A stretch of 64,000 nt of DNA from Molossus alvarezi (lineage: Eukaryota > Chordata > Mammalia > Chiroptera > Molossidae). This document shows, in pieces, positions 38,301-54,176 of this stretch; positions within the stretch are counted from its first letter, which is position 1; every line of letters begins with the position of its first letter. The DNA is taken from NCBI GenBank assembly GCA_037176705.1, contig CM073890.1, positions 97,268,591 through 97,332,590 on the forward strand. Reading direction: 5' to 3'. The notes beneath the pieces were generated by a model. That model had not been told where the DNA came from. It worked only from the letters and a program-made list of their open reading frames with translations, and did no database searches. The translations under genes were made by a program, and so were the position numbers.

Positions 38301-38985
38301 GAATAAACTAGTGGGATTACATCAAACTAAAAAGCTCTGCATAGCAAAAGAAACCACCAACAAAATGAAAATAGAACCCACTGTATAGGAGAACATATTC
38401 ACTAATGATACATCTGCAAAGGGTTAATTTCCAAAATATATAAAACTCATACAATTCAACATCAGGAAGACAATCCAACTAAAAAAATTTAAGTCTTTAA
38501 AAGGCTTAAAAAGACACTTCTCTAAGAGGACATACAGATGGCCAATAGATATATGAAAGAATGCCCAATGTCACTAATCGTCAGAGAGATGTAAATTAAA
38601 ACTACAATGAGGTATCACTTCATGCCTGCCAGAATCACTTCATCTCCATAAATTAACAAACAAGTCCTGGTGGAGAAAAGGGAAATCTAGTGCACTGTAG
38701 GTGGAAATACACAATTGTGCAGCCACTGTGGGAAACAGTATGGAGTTCCTCAAAAATTAAATATGAAACTGCCTTTGACCCAGTGATCTCAAATCTGGGA
38801 ATATATGCTAAGAAGCCCAAAACACAAATTAGAAAGAATATATGTTCCCTTATTTTCATAGCAGTGTTGTTTACCATAGCCAAGATCTGGAAATAGCCCA
38901 AGTGCCTATCAGTAGATGAGTGGATAAAAAGGTGTAGTACATTAACACAGTGGAATACCACCTGGCTATAAAGAAAAAGGATCTG
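38301..38985 (+). mobile_element. Older L1 3' fragment, part 1 of 2
   Basis: Encodes, with stops, the C-terminal part of L1 ORF2 (TGGGATTACATCAAACTAAA, CAGAGAGATGTAAATTAAAA, GCAGCCACTGTGGGAAACAG, GACCCAGTGATCTC, ATGAGTGGATAAAAA). It breaks at ATAAAGAAAAAGGATCT. The missing continuation CTTACCTTTTGAGACAGC appears at 45057, after the younger L1. A TSD for this older element, GTGAATCAA(G/T)AAA, brackets both parts at 38288-38300 and 45435-45447. Confidence 0.9.
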
Positions 38986-39836
38986 GAGATTCCAAAATTG
39001 TGGCAGAGTGATTGGCAGCTATACAGACCATCTTTCAGGACCAAACTAGAACTACAAGTAAAATAAAGACAAATAGGAAAAGCCAACAGACAAGCAGCTG
39101 GGGAGAACCCATAAAACCACAGTCAGAAAGAGGCCACTAAATCAAGCCAGGTAGGAACTGCAGAGGTGTGAAAGAGCAGGCTGGGAGCCCACAAACAACA
39201 GCTGTCTTAGCTGTGAGTGTTTCCCTCAGGGTTAAAATCCCAAACTGGCTGGCACAGAGCACTAAATAAGCTATAGCCACTCACCTTGGGCTGGCAGAGG
39301 AAGGATAGACTGGACTGGAACTGTGTGGAGAGACTTCGCAGCTTGGAGAGCTGGGATGGAAATGGGAATTTTGTGCTGAATCATTCCCTCACAGGATAGT
39401 AGCCATGTTACTCAAACAGCCCCTTCCCAGAGCCCCAGCGAGAAGCAACAGCCCCTCCCTCAGGAATTTAACACCACCCAGCCAGGCTAAAGAATGCAAA
39501 TTGCAAATTGAGGCTCATTAACAGCCAGTAAGCATCTGCCACACCCGCTGGAAATCCTCTTACCCTGAACACCTGAGGGATTTTTTCATTCAGTTGAGGG
39601 CTACAACACAAGGCTCATCAAGTAACTAAGACTAATAGCCTCTAGGCAAAAAGGTAAAGAATAACTGAATCTTTTCTGGGCTTGCAAATCTGCCCAGGAA
39701 AGTAAGACTTGACAATTGTGTTTAACATAAGTCCTCCCACACTCATCCAAACACAGTAGAGGGAGCCAGAACCACTGGAACACCAACACCCACAGGGAAA
39801 ATTTGGCAGGCTCCAAAACTCACTGAGACAGTCAAA

Positions 39837-40719
39837 ATGGTGAAACAAAGAAACAAATCCCAAATGAAAGAACAATATAATTCAACAGAAGATGAAATAA
39901 GTGAAAGGAAATTGAGCAAGAAATCAGAGGGAGAGTTCAGAGTAATAATCATGAGGAAGCTCAACAGCATGAGTAAAGATATAGAAGCATTGAAAACCAA
40001 CCATCAGAAATGAAGAATGATATAGCAGAAATAAAGAACACATTGGAAAGAATAACCAGCAGAGTAGAGGAGGCCAAGGATCAGATAAGTGAATTAGAAG
40101 ACAAGGTAGAAAAAATTACCCAGAGAACTAAAAAGAAAAATCAATGAAAAAACAGAAGGACATCCTAAGAGAACTGTGGGACAATATGAACATAACAACA
40201 TCTGCATCATAGGAGTTCTAGAAGAAGAAGGAAATGAACATGGGTTAGAGAATATATTTGAAGAAATAGTGACAGAAAATTTCCCTAACTTGGTGAAGGA
40301 AAAAAGCATACAAGTTCAGGAAGCACAGAGAGCCCCAAGTAAGAAGAACCCAAACAGGCCCACACCAAGACACATGATAATTAAAATGCCAAAAATTAAA
40401 TACCAAGAGAGAATCTTACAGGCAGCAAGAAATAAGCAGGTTAACTTCAATGGAACCCCCATAAAGGCTATCAGCTGACTTCTCAACAGAAACACTACAG
40501 GCCAGAAGGAAATGGCATGAAATAATCAAGGTAATGGAAAACAAGGATCTGAATACAAAACTACTCTTTCCAGCAAGGCTATCATTCAAAATAGAAGGTG
40601 AAATAAAGAGCTCCCCAGACAAAGAAAGGCTAAGGGAATATATTAGCATCAAACCAGCACTGCAGAAAATGTTAAAAGGACTGCTTGAATTAGCAGAAGA
40701 AATGGAAAGAAAAATATAA
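39837..40719 (+). pseudogene. L1 ORF1 remnant (RNA-binding chaperone of L1 particles)
   Basis: ORF1p normally forms a coiled-coil trimer with an RRM and a C-terminal domain that coats L1 RNA. The ATG at 39837 starts MVKQRNKSQMKEQ, with a coiled-coil-like charged stretch to about 40145. Central phrases follow: GVLEEEGNEHGLENIFEEI, NFPNLVKEKSIQVQEAQR, RPTPRHMIIKMPKIK and LFPARLSFKIEGEIKSSPD. The frame shifts near 40000 and 40180, a stop lies near 40145, and another shift is near 40478. The stop of the last part is 40717-40719. The length in nucleotides fits a usual ORF1 of about 300 codons, so damage is mostly small indels. Confidence 0.92.
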
Positions 40720-40734
40720 CCACAATAAATAAAA

Positions 40735-44798
<4,064 letters not shown>

Positions 44799-45046
44799 TG
44801 AACAAAAAAGCTGAAGAACAAAACAGACTCAGAAACATAGGAAGGAGTATGGTTCAGACTGACAAACCTCAGAGGAAGAGGGTGGGGAGGAGGCATAAGA
44901 TAAACCAAAGAACTTACATGCATTATGTGTAACCAATGGACATAGTCAACAATGTTTGGAGGGGGGCAGGATAGGGAGGAGGGTGTTTGTAGGGAAAAAG
45001 GAGAAACATCTGTAACAAAAATAAATAAATTGATAAAATAAATAAA

Positions 45047-45434
45047 AAGAAGTATCTCTTACCTTTTGAGACAGCACGAATGGACCTGGAGATTATTACG
45101 CTAAACTAAATAAGGCAGTGAGAGAAATATAAATATCACATGATCTCACTTCTATGTGGAATCTAATGAACAAAATAAAATGATGAACAAAATAGAACCA
45201 GTGGCATGGATATATAGAACAGACTGACAGAGGTCAGAGGGGACACGGGCAGAGGGAGACTGGATAAAAGAAGGTGAAGAGAGTAGCCAAAGAACACATA
45301 TACATGGCCCATGGACACAGACAACGGAGTGGTGAAGGCCATGGTGGGGGCGGGGGGGAGATGACAGGGGCTGGGTGGAGGTGGGCAAAGGGGGGATGAG
45401 GAACATCTGTAATAGTGTCAACAATAAAAAAAAT
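45047..45434 (+). mobile_element. Older L1 3' fragment, part 2 of 2
   Basis: Resumes the L1 interrupted at 38985: CTTACCTTTTGAGACAGCAC, TGGACCTGGAGATTATTACG, CTCACTTCTATGTGGAATCT, then a G-rich 3' UTR (45340-45402) and the end GAACATCTGTAATAGTGTCAACAATAAAAAAAA. The tail differs from the inner L1 but resembles that of the HAL1 at 59917-62071. Confidence 0.9.
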
Positions 45435-45530
45435 GTGAATCAATAAATCTCAGTTACAGTGAAGGGGAGGAGATTATATTTTATACCATAAAAAGGAGGA
45501 TCATTGAGCACAGTCTTAAAACTGCCTATC
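45435..45530 (-). mobile_element. MaLR-type LTR, second part (outer level of nest)
   Basis: After the second TSD copy the LTR resumes: AGTGAAGGGGAGGAGATTAT, ACCATAAAAAGGAGGATCAT and CTTAAAACTGCCTA. These correspond to the expected continuation of the antisense LTR that stops at 38300. Confidence 0.6.
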
Positions 45531-46179
45531 GCATGGGTTAACATTATTGCTCTGTAAATAGATGATTATGGTTTTTTTATATTTGAAAGCTTTTTACAAC
45601 TACAAAGTTGTTATAGTCAGGACTCTAGTATCAACTAACAGAAAGCTAACTTGATCTTAAGCAAAAATGGGAAATTTATTGACTTGGACAACTCAAAATC
45701 TGTGTAAGGGGCCAGGTTCAGACAGATTACATTGAGTGGTAGAATATCAGCAGGATTCTGTCGGTTTCTCCTTTCTCAGGCCTCACCCTCCTTTCTCTGT
45801 GGCTCTTCTTCCTGGCAGGCTCATTCCACACTGTGTAAAGATTAATTTTGGCAACCCCAGGGGAAAATGAACTATAGTGGCCACTATCTCTTTGTAAGGA
45901 GTCCCAACAAAGGCTTTCATTGAGTCCCTTGCTTATTTCTAGATAGAAAGACAAAGTTTTTGCATGGTTAGGACTATGGCATGTGTCATCCTTGATGTGG
46001 AATGTGATTACCCCTACATGAGTCATATGAGTCTAGTGTTTAGGGAGGTTTGGTTCCAATAAGGAAAAGGTTTCAGGAAGAAGGGGTAGTATTATAAGAC
46101 AAAACAAAACAAAAACAAACAAAAAACACAACAAAACAAAAAAGCCCATATATAAACGAGTAAATAATAATCACAATGT
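45531..46179. other. Unassigned, repeat-like sequence
   Basis: 45615-45920 has the flavour of an old interspersed repeat (AACTAACAGAAAGCTAACTT, GCAAAAATGGGAAATTTATT) that I could not assign. 46096-46143 is an A-rich (AAAAC)n tract. No gene. Confidence 0.4.
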
Positions 46180-46330
46180 TATATACTGAATCATGCCCCT
46201 CTTCCACAATTTCTATATTGAAACCCTAACACTCAAATGTCTCTGTTGGGAGACGGGGTTTTTATGGAAGTAATTAAGATTAAATAAACTCATAAGAGTG
46301 GGGCCCTAATCCCGTAGGGTCTTAAAAAAT
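46180..46330 (+). mobile_element. MLT1-type LTR fragment
   Basis: Sense phrases TGAATCATGCCCCTCTTCCA, TATTGAAACCCTAACACTCA, GTTGGGAGACGGGGTTTTTA and AATTAAGATTAAATAAACTC, then GTGGGGCCCTAATCC. The second half is missing. Confidence 0.75.
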
Positions 46331-46404
46331 TATAGCCAATTAACCTTGAAGATTTACAAGAATATTTTTCTACTCTACATAAAAACCTGGTATGTTTGTT
46401 CAGT

Positions 46405-46845
46405 ATTGTATTAGTTTTCTAGGGCTGCCATAATAAATTACCACTGGGTGGCTTAAAACAACAGAAACTCATTTTTTTATAAATCAGAAGTCAAGGTGTT
46501 GGCAGAGCTGGCTCCTCGTGGAGGTTCTGGGAGAATCTGTTCCGTGCCTTGTCCTAGTTTCTGGTGATTTCTGGCATTCCTTGGTGTTTCTGGATCTGCA
46601 GCTGCATCACTCCAACTTCTGCCTCTGCTATCAAATGAACTTTTGCTCTTTCTGGGTTTCTGTATGTCCTGTCTTCTTCTAAAGACAGCAGTCATTGAAT
46701 TTAGGGCCCTCCATAATCCAAGGTGACCTCATCTTAACTAATTACATTTTGCTAAGACCCTATTTCAAAGTAAGGTCACATTCTGAGGTTCTAGGTAGAC
46801 ACATTTTGGGGGGGACATTATTCAATCCACCCACAAGTATGCATT
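46405..46845 (-). mobile_element. MLT1/MST-type MaLR LTR
   Basis: Antisense: TGTATTAGTTTTCTAGGGCT, GCCATAATAAATTACCACTG, GGTGGCTTAAAACAACAGAA, AGTCAAGGTGTTGGCAG, AAGACCCTATTTC-type text, CACATTCTGAGGTTCTAGGT, and the end GGGGGGACATTATTCAATCC. Nearly complete. Confidence 0.88.
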
Positions 46846-47177
46846 TATCCCTTCTCTCCATTTAAACCTTAACACTTTTTTCAACCCTACATCTTCTTTG
46901 CATCTCCTACTACAGAAAAAGCAGTACTATTCACATATAGGTAATTGCAAACAACTTGTTAAATTAGACTGAATAAGAATTATAGGAAATTCCTTAGAGG
47001 AATATTTTTTTAAATAAAATTATCTATATAGAGTTCAAACATATACCTCAAAGTATTCTTAAACTGGTGTAATTTGTAATAACATCAGAAAACAAATCTT
47101 CATTAACTTTACTGAATTTTCATAAAACCTACCACATAAGACTAAAGAAAAAGTCTTTTAAAAATTATAAGTAAGTA
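46846..47177. other. Unassigned AT-rich spacer
   Basis: Nothing recognised. Confidence 0.3.
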
Positions 47178-47640
47178 TATAGTTTTCTAAGGCTGCTGTA
47201 ACAAATTGCTATAAATCAGGTGGCTTAAAACAATGAGATTTATTCTCTCACAGTCTGGAGGCTTAAAGTCCAAAATCAATGTGTCCGCAGGGCCACGGTT
47301 TCTCTGAAGGCTCCGGGGAGGATCTTTCCAAGCCTCTTCCTAGGTGCTGCTACTGGCTGGCAATACTTGGCATTCATTGGCTTGGAGATGCATCACTCTG
47401 ATCTATGCCTGTGTCATCACATGGCCTCTTCCATGTGATGCATCATCACATGTCATCACATACGTCTTCATATGGTGTTCTAAATTTCCTTCATGTTACA
47501 GGGCAGGCCTTAACCTAATATGAACTCATTTTAACTTGGGTAGATCTGCAAAGACCCTATTTCTAAATAATGTCACATGCACAGGTCCTGGGTAAGATTT
47601 CAACATACCTTATTGGGGAACACAGTTTAACCCACAATAC
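47178..47640 (-). mobile_element. MLT1/MST-type MaLR LTR
   Basis: Antisense: TAGTTTTCTAAGGCTGCTGT, AACAAATTGCTATAAATCAG, GGTGGCTTAAAACAATGAGA, GTCTGGAGGCTTAAAGTCCA, AAAGACCCTATTTCTAAATA, and the end GGGGAACACAGTTTAACCCA. 47424-47465 carries a short local repeat of CATGTGATG/CATCACATG units. Confidence 0.88.
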
Positions 47641-48410
47641 TAGGTCTTAGGATTTTCTTTGAAAAAAAAAAAAAAAATTGCATTGAATGTGGGAAGAAAT
47701 TTCTTCCAGCTGCTAGTACTTCACTTTTTTTTTTTTTTGATTCCTATGAAAAAAGAAAAACAAGAATAATCTATAAAAAGAAATTTTTAAAAAATCATAA
47801 TTTGGTTAGGTCTCCCACTTTGCTAACCTGGTATTTCATGAATATATCTCACATTAGCATGGGTTTTTAAAATAAGAAATGTGCTATCTGTTTAAATTGC
47901 TAAAAGTTATTTACTGACTTTCTAATTCATGCTTACCAAATGGACTTTTCTTCTACTAATGCACAGCCTGTGACTCAGGTTGGTGTTACTTGCTCAATAT
48001 CACTCAACTGTGCTGAAGAAACTCATTTAAACAGATCACAGAACTGTGACACAGGACAGAGCACCAAGGCAAAAACATTCTTATCTTCTTTCATTTCAAG
48101 TCGCACTGGTATTTACAAATGCACGCAAACTGAAATTTGCACCAAGCGGTGAGATCATTACTCTTCCACAAACCTTCGGAATCATATCCCAGATAAGAGA
48201 TGTGAAGTTTCAGCTCTCACTGTGACATCGCATCTGCAGATGGAATTGTCTGCCTGCCCTGGTTCGGCAGCTGGCCTGGAACCGAGGTTTCAGGTTTTGT
48301 CATTTTTTTCTTCAGCAAGACCAAGAGCTTCTGATTATATTTCTCTCAGCTCTGTATATTTGGGTTACATTTTCAACCTGTGAAATGAAAATACTTTTGT
48401 TTATTCATTC
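47641..48410. other. Unassigned sequence
   Basis: A/T homopolymer runs at 47664-47678 and 47726-47740. The frame at 47940-48152 lacks domains. No gene. Confidence 0.4.
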
Positions 48411-48430
48411 AAAATATCCAGAGCAAGTTA

Positions 48431-48607
48431 GGGGGTTGTGGGGAGAGAGATAAACCACAGAACTCATATGCATGTTTGCATGAACAGTGGACATGGACAA
48501 CAAAGCTGGGGACAGGGCGGGGAGGGTGGGGGAGGGAGTATCAGTGGGGGGAAAAGGAGAAACATCTGTAACAAAAATAAATAAATTAATAAAATAAATA
48601 AATAAAT
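48431..48607 (+). mobile_element. Young, severely 5'-truncated L1 (3' UTR only)
   Basis: About 177 bp: GATAAACCACAGAACTCATA, ACAGTGGACATGGACAACAA, a G-rich run (48507-48558), ACATCTGTAACAAAAATAAA and an (AAAT)n-type tail. Bracketed by a perfect 20-bp TSD, AAAATATCCAGAGCAAGTTA, at 48411-48430 and 48608-48627. Confidence 0.96.
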
Positions 48608-48627
48608 AAAATATCCAGAGCAAGTTA

Positions 48628-49429
48628 AAAATTTTTGGTATAAAAATGGGACAAGCAGAAATCGAATAATGATGTGACCATTGTATATTCTCTCATTTCC
48701 CCACTCTCTCAGCCTGAGTACCCTAGGAAACAGTCTGAATCGACATGTACACACAATGTTCTTCGGTGGGGGTGGGCTGGCTGTGTGCAAGCGCAGTGGG
48801 AGTGAAGGAAAGAAGGCAATGAAGCAGGAAAGGGGAGTAGAAATAAGTCCAGCTGTCTTGATTTCACAAGAAAACGCAGTCGGTTATTGAGTCATATGGG
48901 ATATATCTGGACCAGTTTCATGAATCACTATAACTGGCAGCTACCTCTTAGGTAGGAATGGGCTGGGGTGACAGTGAGAATAAGCTCTCTGGTGGGTCCA
49001 CTGTCTCACTTGTCACGTCCGCCCCACAGGCCATGAACTCCCCCGCACTCTAGGGTTGGATTACCTGGCTCTTCCACAAAGAGAAGACACAGCTTCCCCA
49101 ACTTTGACCTGCCTAGAGGGGAGGGACAGTGGTCTTCACTTCCCCACTGGGGGCTTCTGGATCTGTAGTGGTGATGACAGTAATTGGACTTCATTACCCC
49201 AAAAATGTGTCACTCAGTGCTAGGGCTGAACAAGGGCAAGGTCAAAGGCACGTCCATACCTGAAACAGGTCTGTTGAGCAGAAGTCAGAGGGACCCACAG
49301 GGCTGCATATCACTGGGTCTGGTGAACCAACACAGCTATGGATCTTCGGACCTCCCAAAGAATCACTGATTTTTAGAGCTAAACTGATCTTTAAAAACCA
49401 GTTACTCCAAATGTGACTTGAAATATATG
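48628..49429. other. Unassigned sequence
   Basis: Less AT-rich than its surroundings. Frames at 48681-48890 and 49184-49369 have no domain; no splice-bounded exon could be supported. Confidence 0.35.
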
Positions 49430-51839
49430 AGGAGTATTTCCATTTTCAGTTAAGATGAAGTAATAGGCTGGATTTACCCTCCCTTCGGAAACAATTCCCC
49501 TCCCCAAAGGGCAAAATATATAAAACAACAGTTTTCAAGATGCTATACATGAGACAATAGGCATAGTGATACCTGTGAAATAGCAAACGAATAAGGTGAA
49601 TCCCAAGAATGCTGACCCTTGCTAGTTTCCAAACCAAGGGAGAGAGATCCAGTAGGAGCCGAGGAGACTCCAAGCGTCCACTGAAGCCGCGAGTGTGTAG
49701 ACTGAAGCAGCTTGAGTTTTCAGGTCTGAGAGCCTCCGAGAAGGGAGCACACAGAGGGAGCGCTCCGGAGATCTGGTCAACACGCCCCGTGAGTATGAGC
49801 TGAATACTAGCAAGTGCAGGAAAGGGGGTTACCCCAGGCCGAGCAAAGAACCGCCTTGATGGTATTAGCAGTAGCAGTGCCTCGCACATAAGCAGGACTG
49901 GAAGAAATGCCTGTTACCACCAAGCAAACTGGAAAATCTCATGATTCAAAGGACATTGAGTGGAGTAAAAAAAAAGAGACTTGCCTGAATAGTGGGAATG
50001 TTTAGTTTTGACTAAGCACTGCTCTGATTCTGGCTAACAAATTATCAAAGCAAGACCAGAAGGGAACAAAATGTTTGCAAGTAACTTAACTGCATAATGA
50101 AACACAGCTCAAGAATATTTGTATGAAAACAAAATGATCCAGAACTCAATTGAGTAAAATTTGCAATGACTGGCAAATACGAAAATGGAAACCTTATGTA
50201 CTTTCCAAAGAGGTAAGAAAATATAAGCCACATTGAGGAGAAAAGCAATAAATTGGAACAGGTCTAGAACTGTTATAGATGTCAAAATTAGCAAACAAGG
50301 ACATTAATACTATCATTATAACTATATTTGATATGTTTAATAAGTTAAATAGAGACATGGACAACATTAAAACCACCCAGTTTGAACTTAAATATTAAAT
50401 TTCTGATGTGTGAGATGAAAAATATTCGAAGGGGTAGGTGGAAGTGGAAGAGGGCATTGAGGGCATAAATAGTGATGGAAAAATAAAATAAAATAAAAAA
50501 ATAAAATTATTGCGAAAAAAGAAACCGTGGAAGAAACTATTAGAGAACATGAAGATATAGCAATATCAACTACTTGAATTAAAAAGAGAATAATAATGGG
50601 AATGAAATTACAGAGGACAATTTAGTAGGGTCTGCTAAAATGTAATTGAGTCTCTGAAGAATATTCCATTGTTTGAGGAAAAATCTGACTGAATATTTTC
50701 AGAACTCTCACATACAAGTGCAGTGAACCCCCAAGAATAAGCAACAGGACGAAAAAACTACACCAAGGTACAGCATAATCAAATTGTTCAGGATCAGTTT
50801 TGAAGAATATAAAAATATTAAAAGCAGCCAGAGAAAAACACATTACATACAGAGAAACAGAGATAAGCATGACAGCAAGATTTCCGTAAAATAACAATAA
50901 TAAAGGCAATACCAGTGAGAAGATAATGGAGCAACATTTTTAAACACTGAAAGAACAAAATACTCTCAAACAGTAATTCTATAACAAACCAACATCTTTC
51001 AAAAGGCGAGGTGAGAGAAACACTTCAACATATATAAGAGGAGAGAAATCATTACAAGCAGACCTGCATTACAAGGCTGGTCTTTTAAATATAGGAAAAA
51101 ATCAATACCAGATGGAAATATAAATCTATACAATGAATGAAAAGCATTAGAAATAGTAACTTTATGGGTACATGCACATTATCTTTATTTCTTATTTTTA
51201 AATATTTAAAAAGCATAATTGACTTTAAATAAAAATGATAGCAATGTATTGTTGCTATCATATGTGATAGCAATAACATAAATACTAGAAGAGAGTGGAA
51301 TGAAATTATTGAAAGGTCTTAAATTACAGGTGTAAGGAATAAGTATATCACTTGAAATTAGATCATGATAAGTGAAGACATTCCTTCTAATGCCTCAAGA
51401 AATCACTAAAGTAACAAATCAGTCATAGCTAATAAGCAAAGAAAGGAGATAAAATGGATCATAAAATAACATTTAATTAATTCAAAAAATAGCAGAAAAA
51501 GAGGTAAAGGATATAAATAACAGATGAGAAAAATAGAAAAAATATAACCAGATGGCACATTTATACCTAACTGTGTCAACAATCACATTAAATATAAATG
51601 GTCTAAATACTCTGAATAAATAGTAAATGTCCAATTGGATAAAAAGAGCAAGATCCTCATATATGCTTCCTACAAAAAGTACAATTCAATAAGAAAGACA
51701 AAAATACATTAAAAGAAAAGGAGTGAAACAGGTAATATCATGCTAACACAAATTAGGAAAAGCTAGAATATCTATATGAGTATTAGGCAAAATGCATTTC
51801 TGAGTAAAACTATTAGCAGGCATTAAAATATTCACTTCA

Positions 51840-52151
51840 GCCCTGGCCGGTTTGGCTCAGCGGTTAAGAGCGTCGGCCTGAGGTCCAGAGAGACCCGGGT
51901 TCAGTTCCCACTAGGGGCGCACACCTCGGTTGTAGTTTGTCCCTGGCCCTGGTTGGTCATGCAGGTGGCAGCCACTTGCTGTGTACCTTTCACATCAATG
52001 TTTCTCTTTCTCTCTCTCTCTTCCTCTCTCTCCCTCCCACTCTGTCTGAACAAAAAATTAAAGAATGTCCTCGGGTGAGGATAAAAAAAAAATAATAACA
52101 ATGATAATAACTTGGCTTCCTAAGTAAGCATAAAAAATATATATATTAAAA
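51840..52151 (+). mobile_element. VES SINE carrying a short 3' transduction
   Basis: Complete VES (A box TGGCTCAGCGG, B box GGGTTCAGTTCCC, end GTCCTCGGGTGAGGATAAAA) to about 52091. About 60 bp of unrelated sequence follow (52092-52151), containing CTTGGCTTCCTAAGTAAGCA and ending in a second A-rich stretch. Only then does the second TSD copy appear: AAAATATTCACTTCA at 51825-51839 and 52152-52166 (perfect, 15 bp). The extra sequence thus arrived with the SINE. Confidence 0.92.
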
Positions 52152-52570
52152 AAAATATTCACTTCATTATGACTAAAGGGCAAATTCAAGAGGATGCTAC
52201 AACTATCCTTATCTAAAAAATTTACAGAATCTATAAAATGTTCCTGGACTTGTCAAATGAATTTAGTAAGGTTATAGGACACAAAATAGAATACAAACAT
52301 CTATTTTTCTATACACTAGCAATAAACATTCAGAAAATAAAATTGAAAAAAACAATACATTTTTAATAACATAAAAAATATGTGATACTTAGATATAAAT
52401 CCAGCAAAAGATATTTATGACCTCTACACTAAAAACTGGAAAACATAGCTAAAAGAAGTTAAACAATTTTTAAATAAATGCAAATAAATATATTTATGGT
52501 TTTGAAGACTTGATTTTGTTAAGATAACAATATTCCCATAACTGATATATATCATATACACATATAAAAT

Positions 52571-52693
52571 GTAGGGCAAAAGTAGGTTTACAGTTGTTCA
52601 TTGGGAAAATAATACAATAATTAATAAGTAACAATACTAGAATAAACTCTGTGTTTCACATACAACTATAAACCTACTTCTTTTGCCCCACCC
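52571..52693. mobile_element. Mariner-type MITE
   Basis: About 122 bp with inverted ends: GTAGGGCAAAAGTAGGTTTA CAGTTGT on the left, and on the right the reverse complement reads AGGGTGGGGCAAAAGAAGTA GGTTTATAGTTGT. It ends at a TA-rich site (CCCTATATAT). GGGCAAAAGTAGGTTTACAG is a known end type of mammalian mariner derivatives. The left end is slightly shortened. No transposase. Confidence 0.85.
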
Positions 52694-54176
52694 TATATAT
52701 TAAATGCAATTCCAACTAAAATCCCAACAGGCATTTTTTTTTTTTTTGTATAAAAACTGACAAACTTATTCTATACTTATAATGAAATATACTAGAATTG
52801 TCAGAATGATTTGAAAAAGAAAAACAAACTTGGAGAACTTGGTTTTAATTTATTTTATAGCTAGTAATAAGAAATGGGTCATATTTGCACAAGTATAGAC
52901 AAATAGATAATAGAATAGATAATGTAGAAATAAATCCATGTATATAGGGACCACTGGTTTTAACAATGGTTAAAAGGTAATCCGATGAAGAAAAAATAAT
53001 TTTCTCCCAACAAATGTTGCTAAAACAATTGGATATTTATGTGTAAAAAAAGTTTTTTAGTCTATACCTGGCACCATATAACAATTAGGACAGTGGATGA
53101 TAGACCGAAAGGTATAACCTAAATTATAAAGCTTCTAGAAGTAAACATGAGAGAAAAAACATTTGTGACCTTGGGTTAGGGAATATTGACTAACTAAAAG
53201 CATGCTTCATGAATAAGTTGGACTTCATCAAAATTAAAATTTGTTCTTCAAAGGACACAATTAACAGAATATAAAAATGAGCAATGGAATGAAAAAAATA
53301 TTCACAAGTTAGATATCTGATAAGGGAATTATATTCTAGATTTATTAAGAACTGTCAAAATTCAATACTAAGAGATAAAATAATCAAAACAAATTTTAGG
53401 CAAGTGATTTAAACAACCACTTAACCAAAGAAGGTAGTTCTATGGCAAATACATCTTTGAAAAGTTGTTCAACACCATATATCAATAGAGAAATGAAATT
53501 AAAACCACAATGAGATACTGTTAGAATGACTAAAATTAAAAAGGTTGACCATAACAAATGTTGGCAATGAAGTAGAGAAACTGGAAATTTCATAAACTGC
53601 TTGTGGCAATATAAAATTATAGAACTACTTTGAGAGAGTATGACAGTTTCTCAAAACACCTAAGTATGTTCCAATTACCTCAGTCCTTAGAATTTTCCAA
53701 GGGAAACCAAAGCATCCGTTCATGCAAGGAATTGTACACAAATTCTCATGATAAATTTATTTATAATATATCTCAAACTAGAAATAACCCAAATGTCTAT
53801 CAACAGGTGAATGGATTAACAAATTGTGGTATGCCTATATAATGAAATACTTCTCAGAAATAAATTTGATACAAGCTACAAGATGAATGAATCTCAAAAT
53901 CATTATGCTGAGTGGTAGAATTGAGACAAGAAAGAATGAATACACACTGCACGATTTCAGTTATATAAAATTCTAGGACATGCAAATTTATCTATTACAT
54001 TAGAAAATGTATGAGTGGTTGCCCAGAGATGTGAGAAGAACAGAAAAAATTGGGTGGGGGTGATTACAAGGACCCTTTGTGTGATTGTGATTATTTATAG
54101 TGTGTACATAAGTCAAAACTAATCAAATTGTACACTTTAAAGTGCAGTATATAGTGTTGCTTAAAAAAGAGAAACC

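Larger units (their letters stand above)
49430..54162 (+). mobile_element. Old L1M, near full length but internally deleted, host of later insertions
   Basis: Decayed sense L1M: 5' UTR-like text (49440-49900), ORF1 region (AAAAGCAGCCAGAGAAAAAC at 50819, TTTCAAAAGGCGAGG near 50996), and ORF2 start (CAATCACATTAAATATAAAT near 51580). It then jumps near 52190 to late reverse transcriptase and C-terminal parts (52240-53900; TTGGACTTCATCAAAATTAA, ACCCAAATGTCTATCAACAG) and a 3' UTR ending GTACACTTTAAAGTGCAGTA. Most of the endonuclease and the start of the reverse transcriptase are missing. No open frame of length survives. Left edge approximate. Confidence 0.75.

Noticed and set aside
47424..47465. 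CATCACATG/CATGTGATG cluster as a regulatory array
   Set aside because: Looks like local duplication inside an old antisense MaLR LTR; no independent support.
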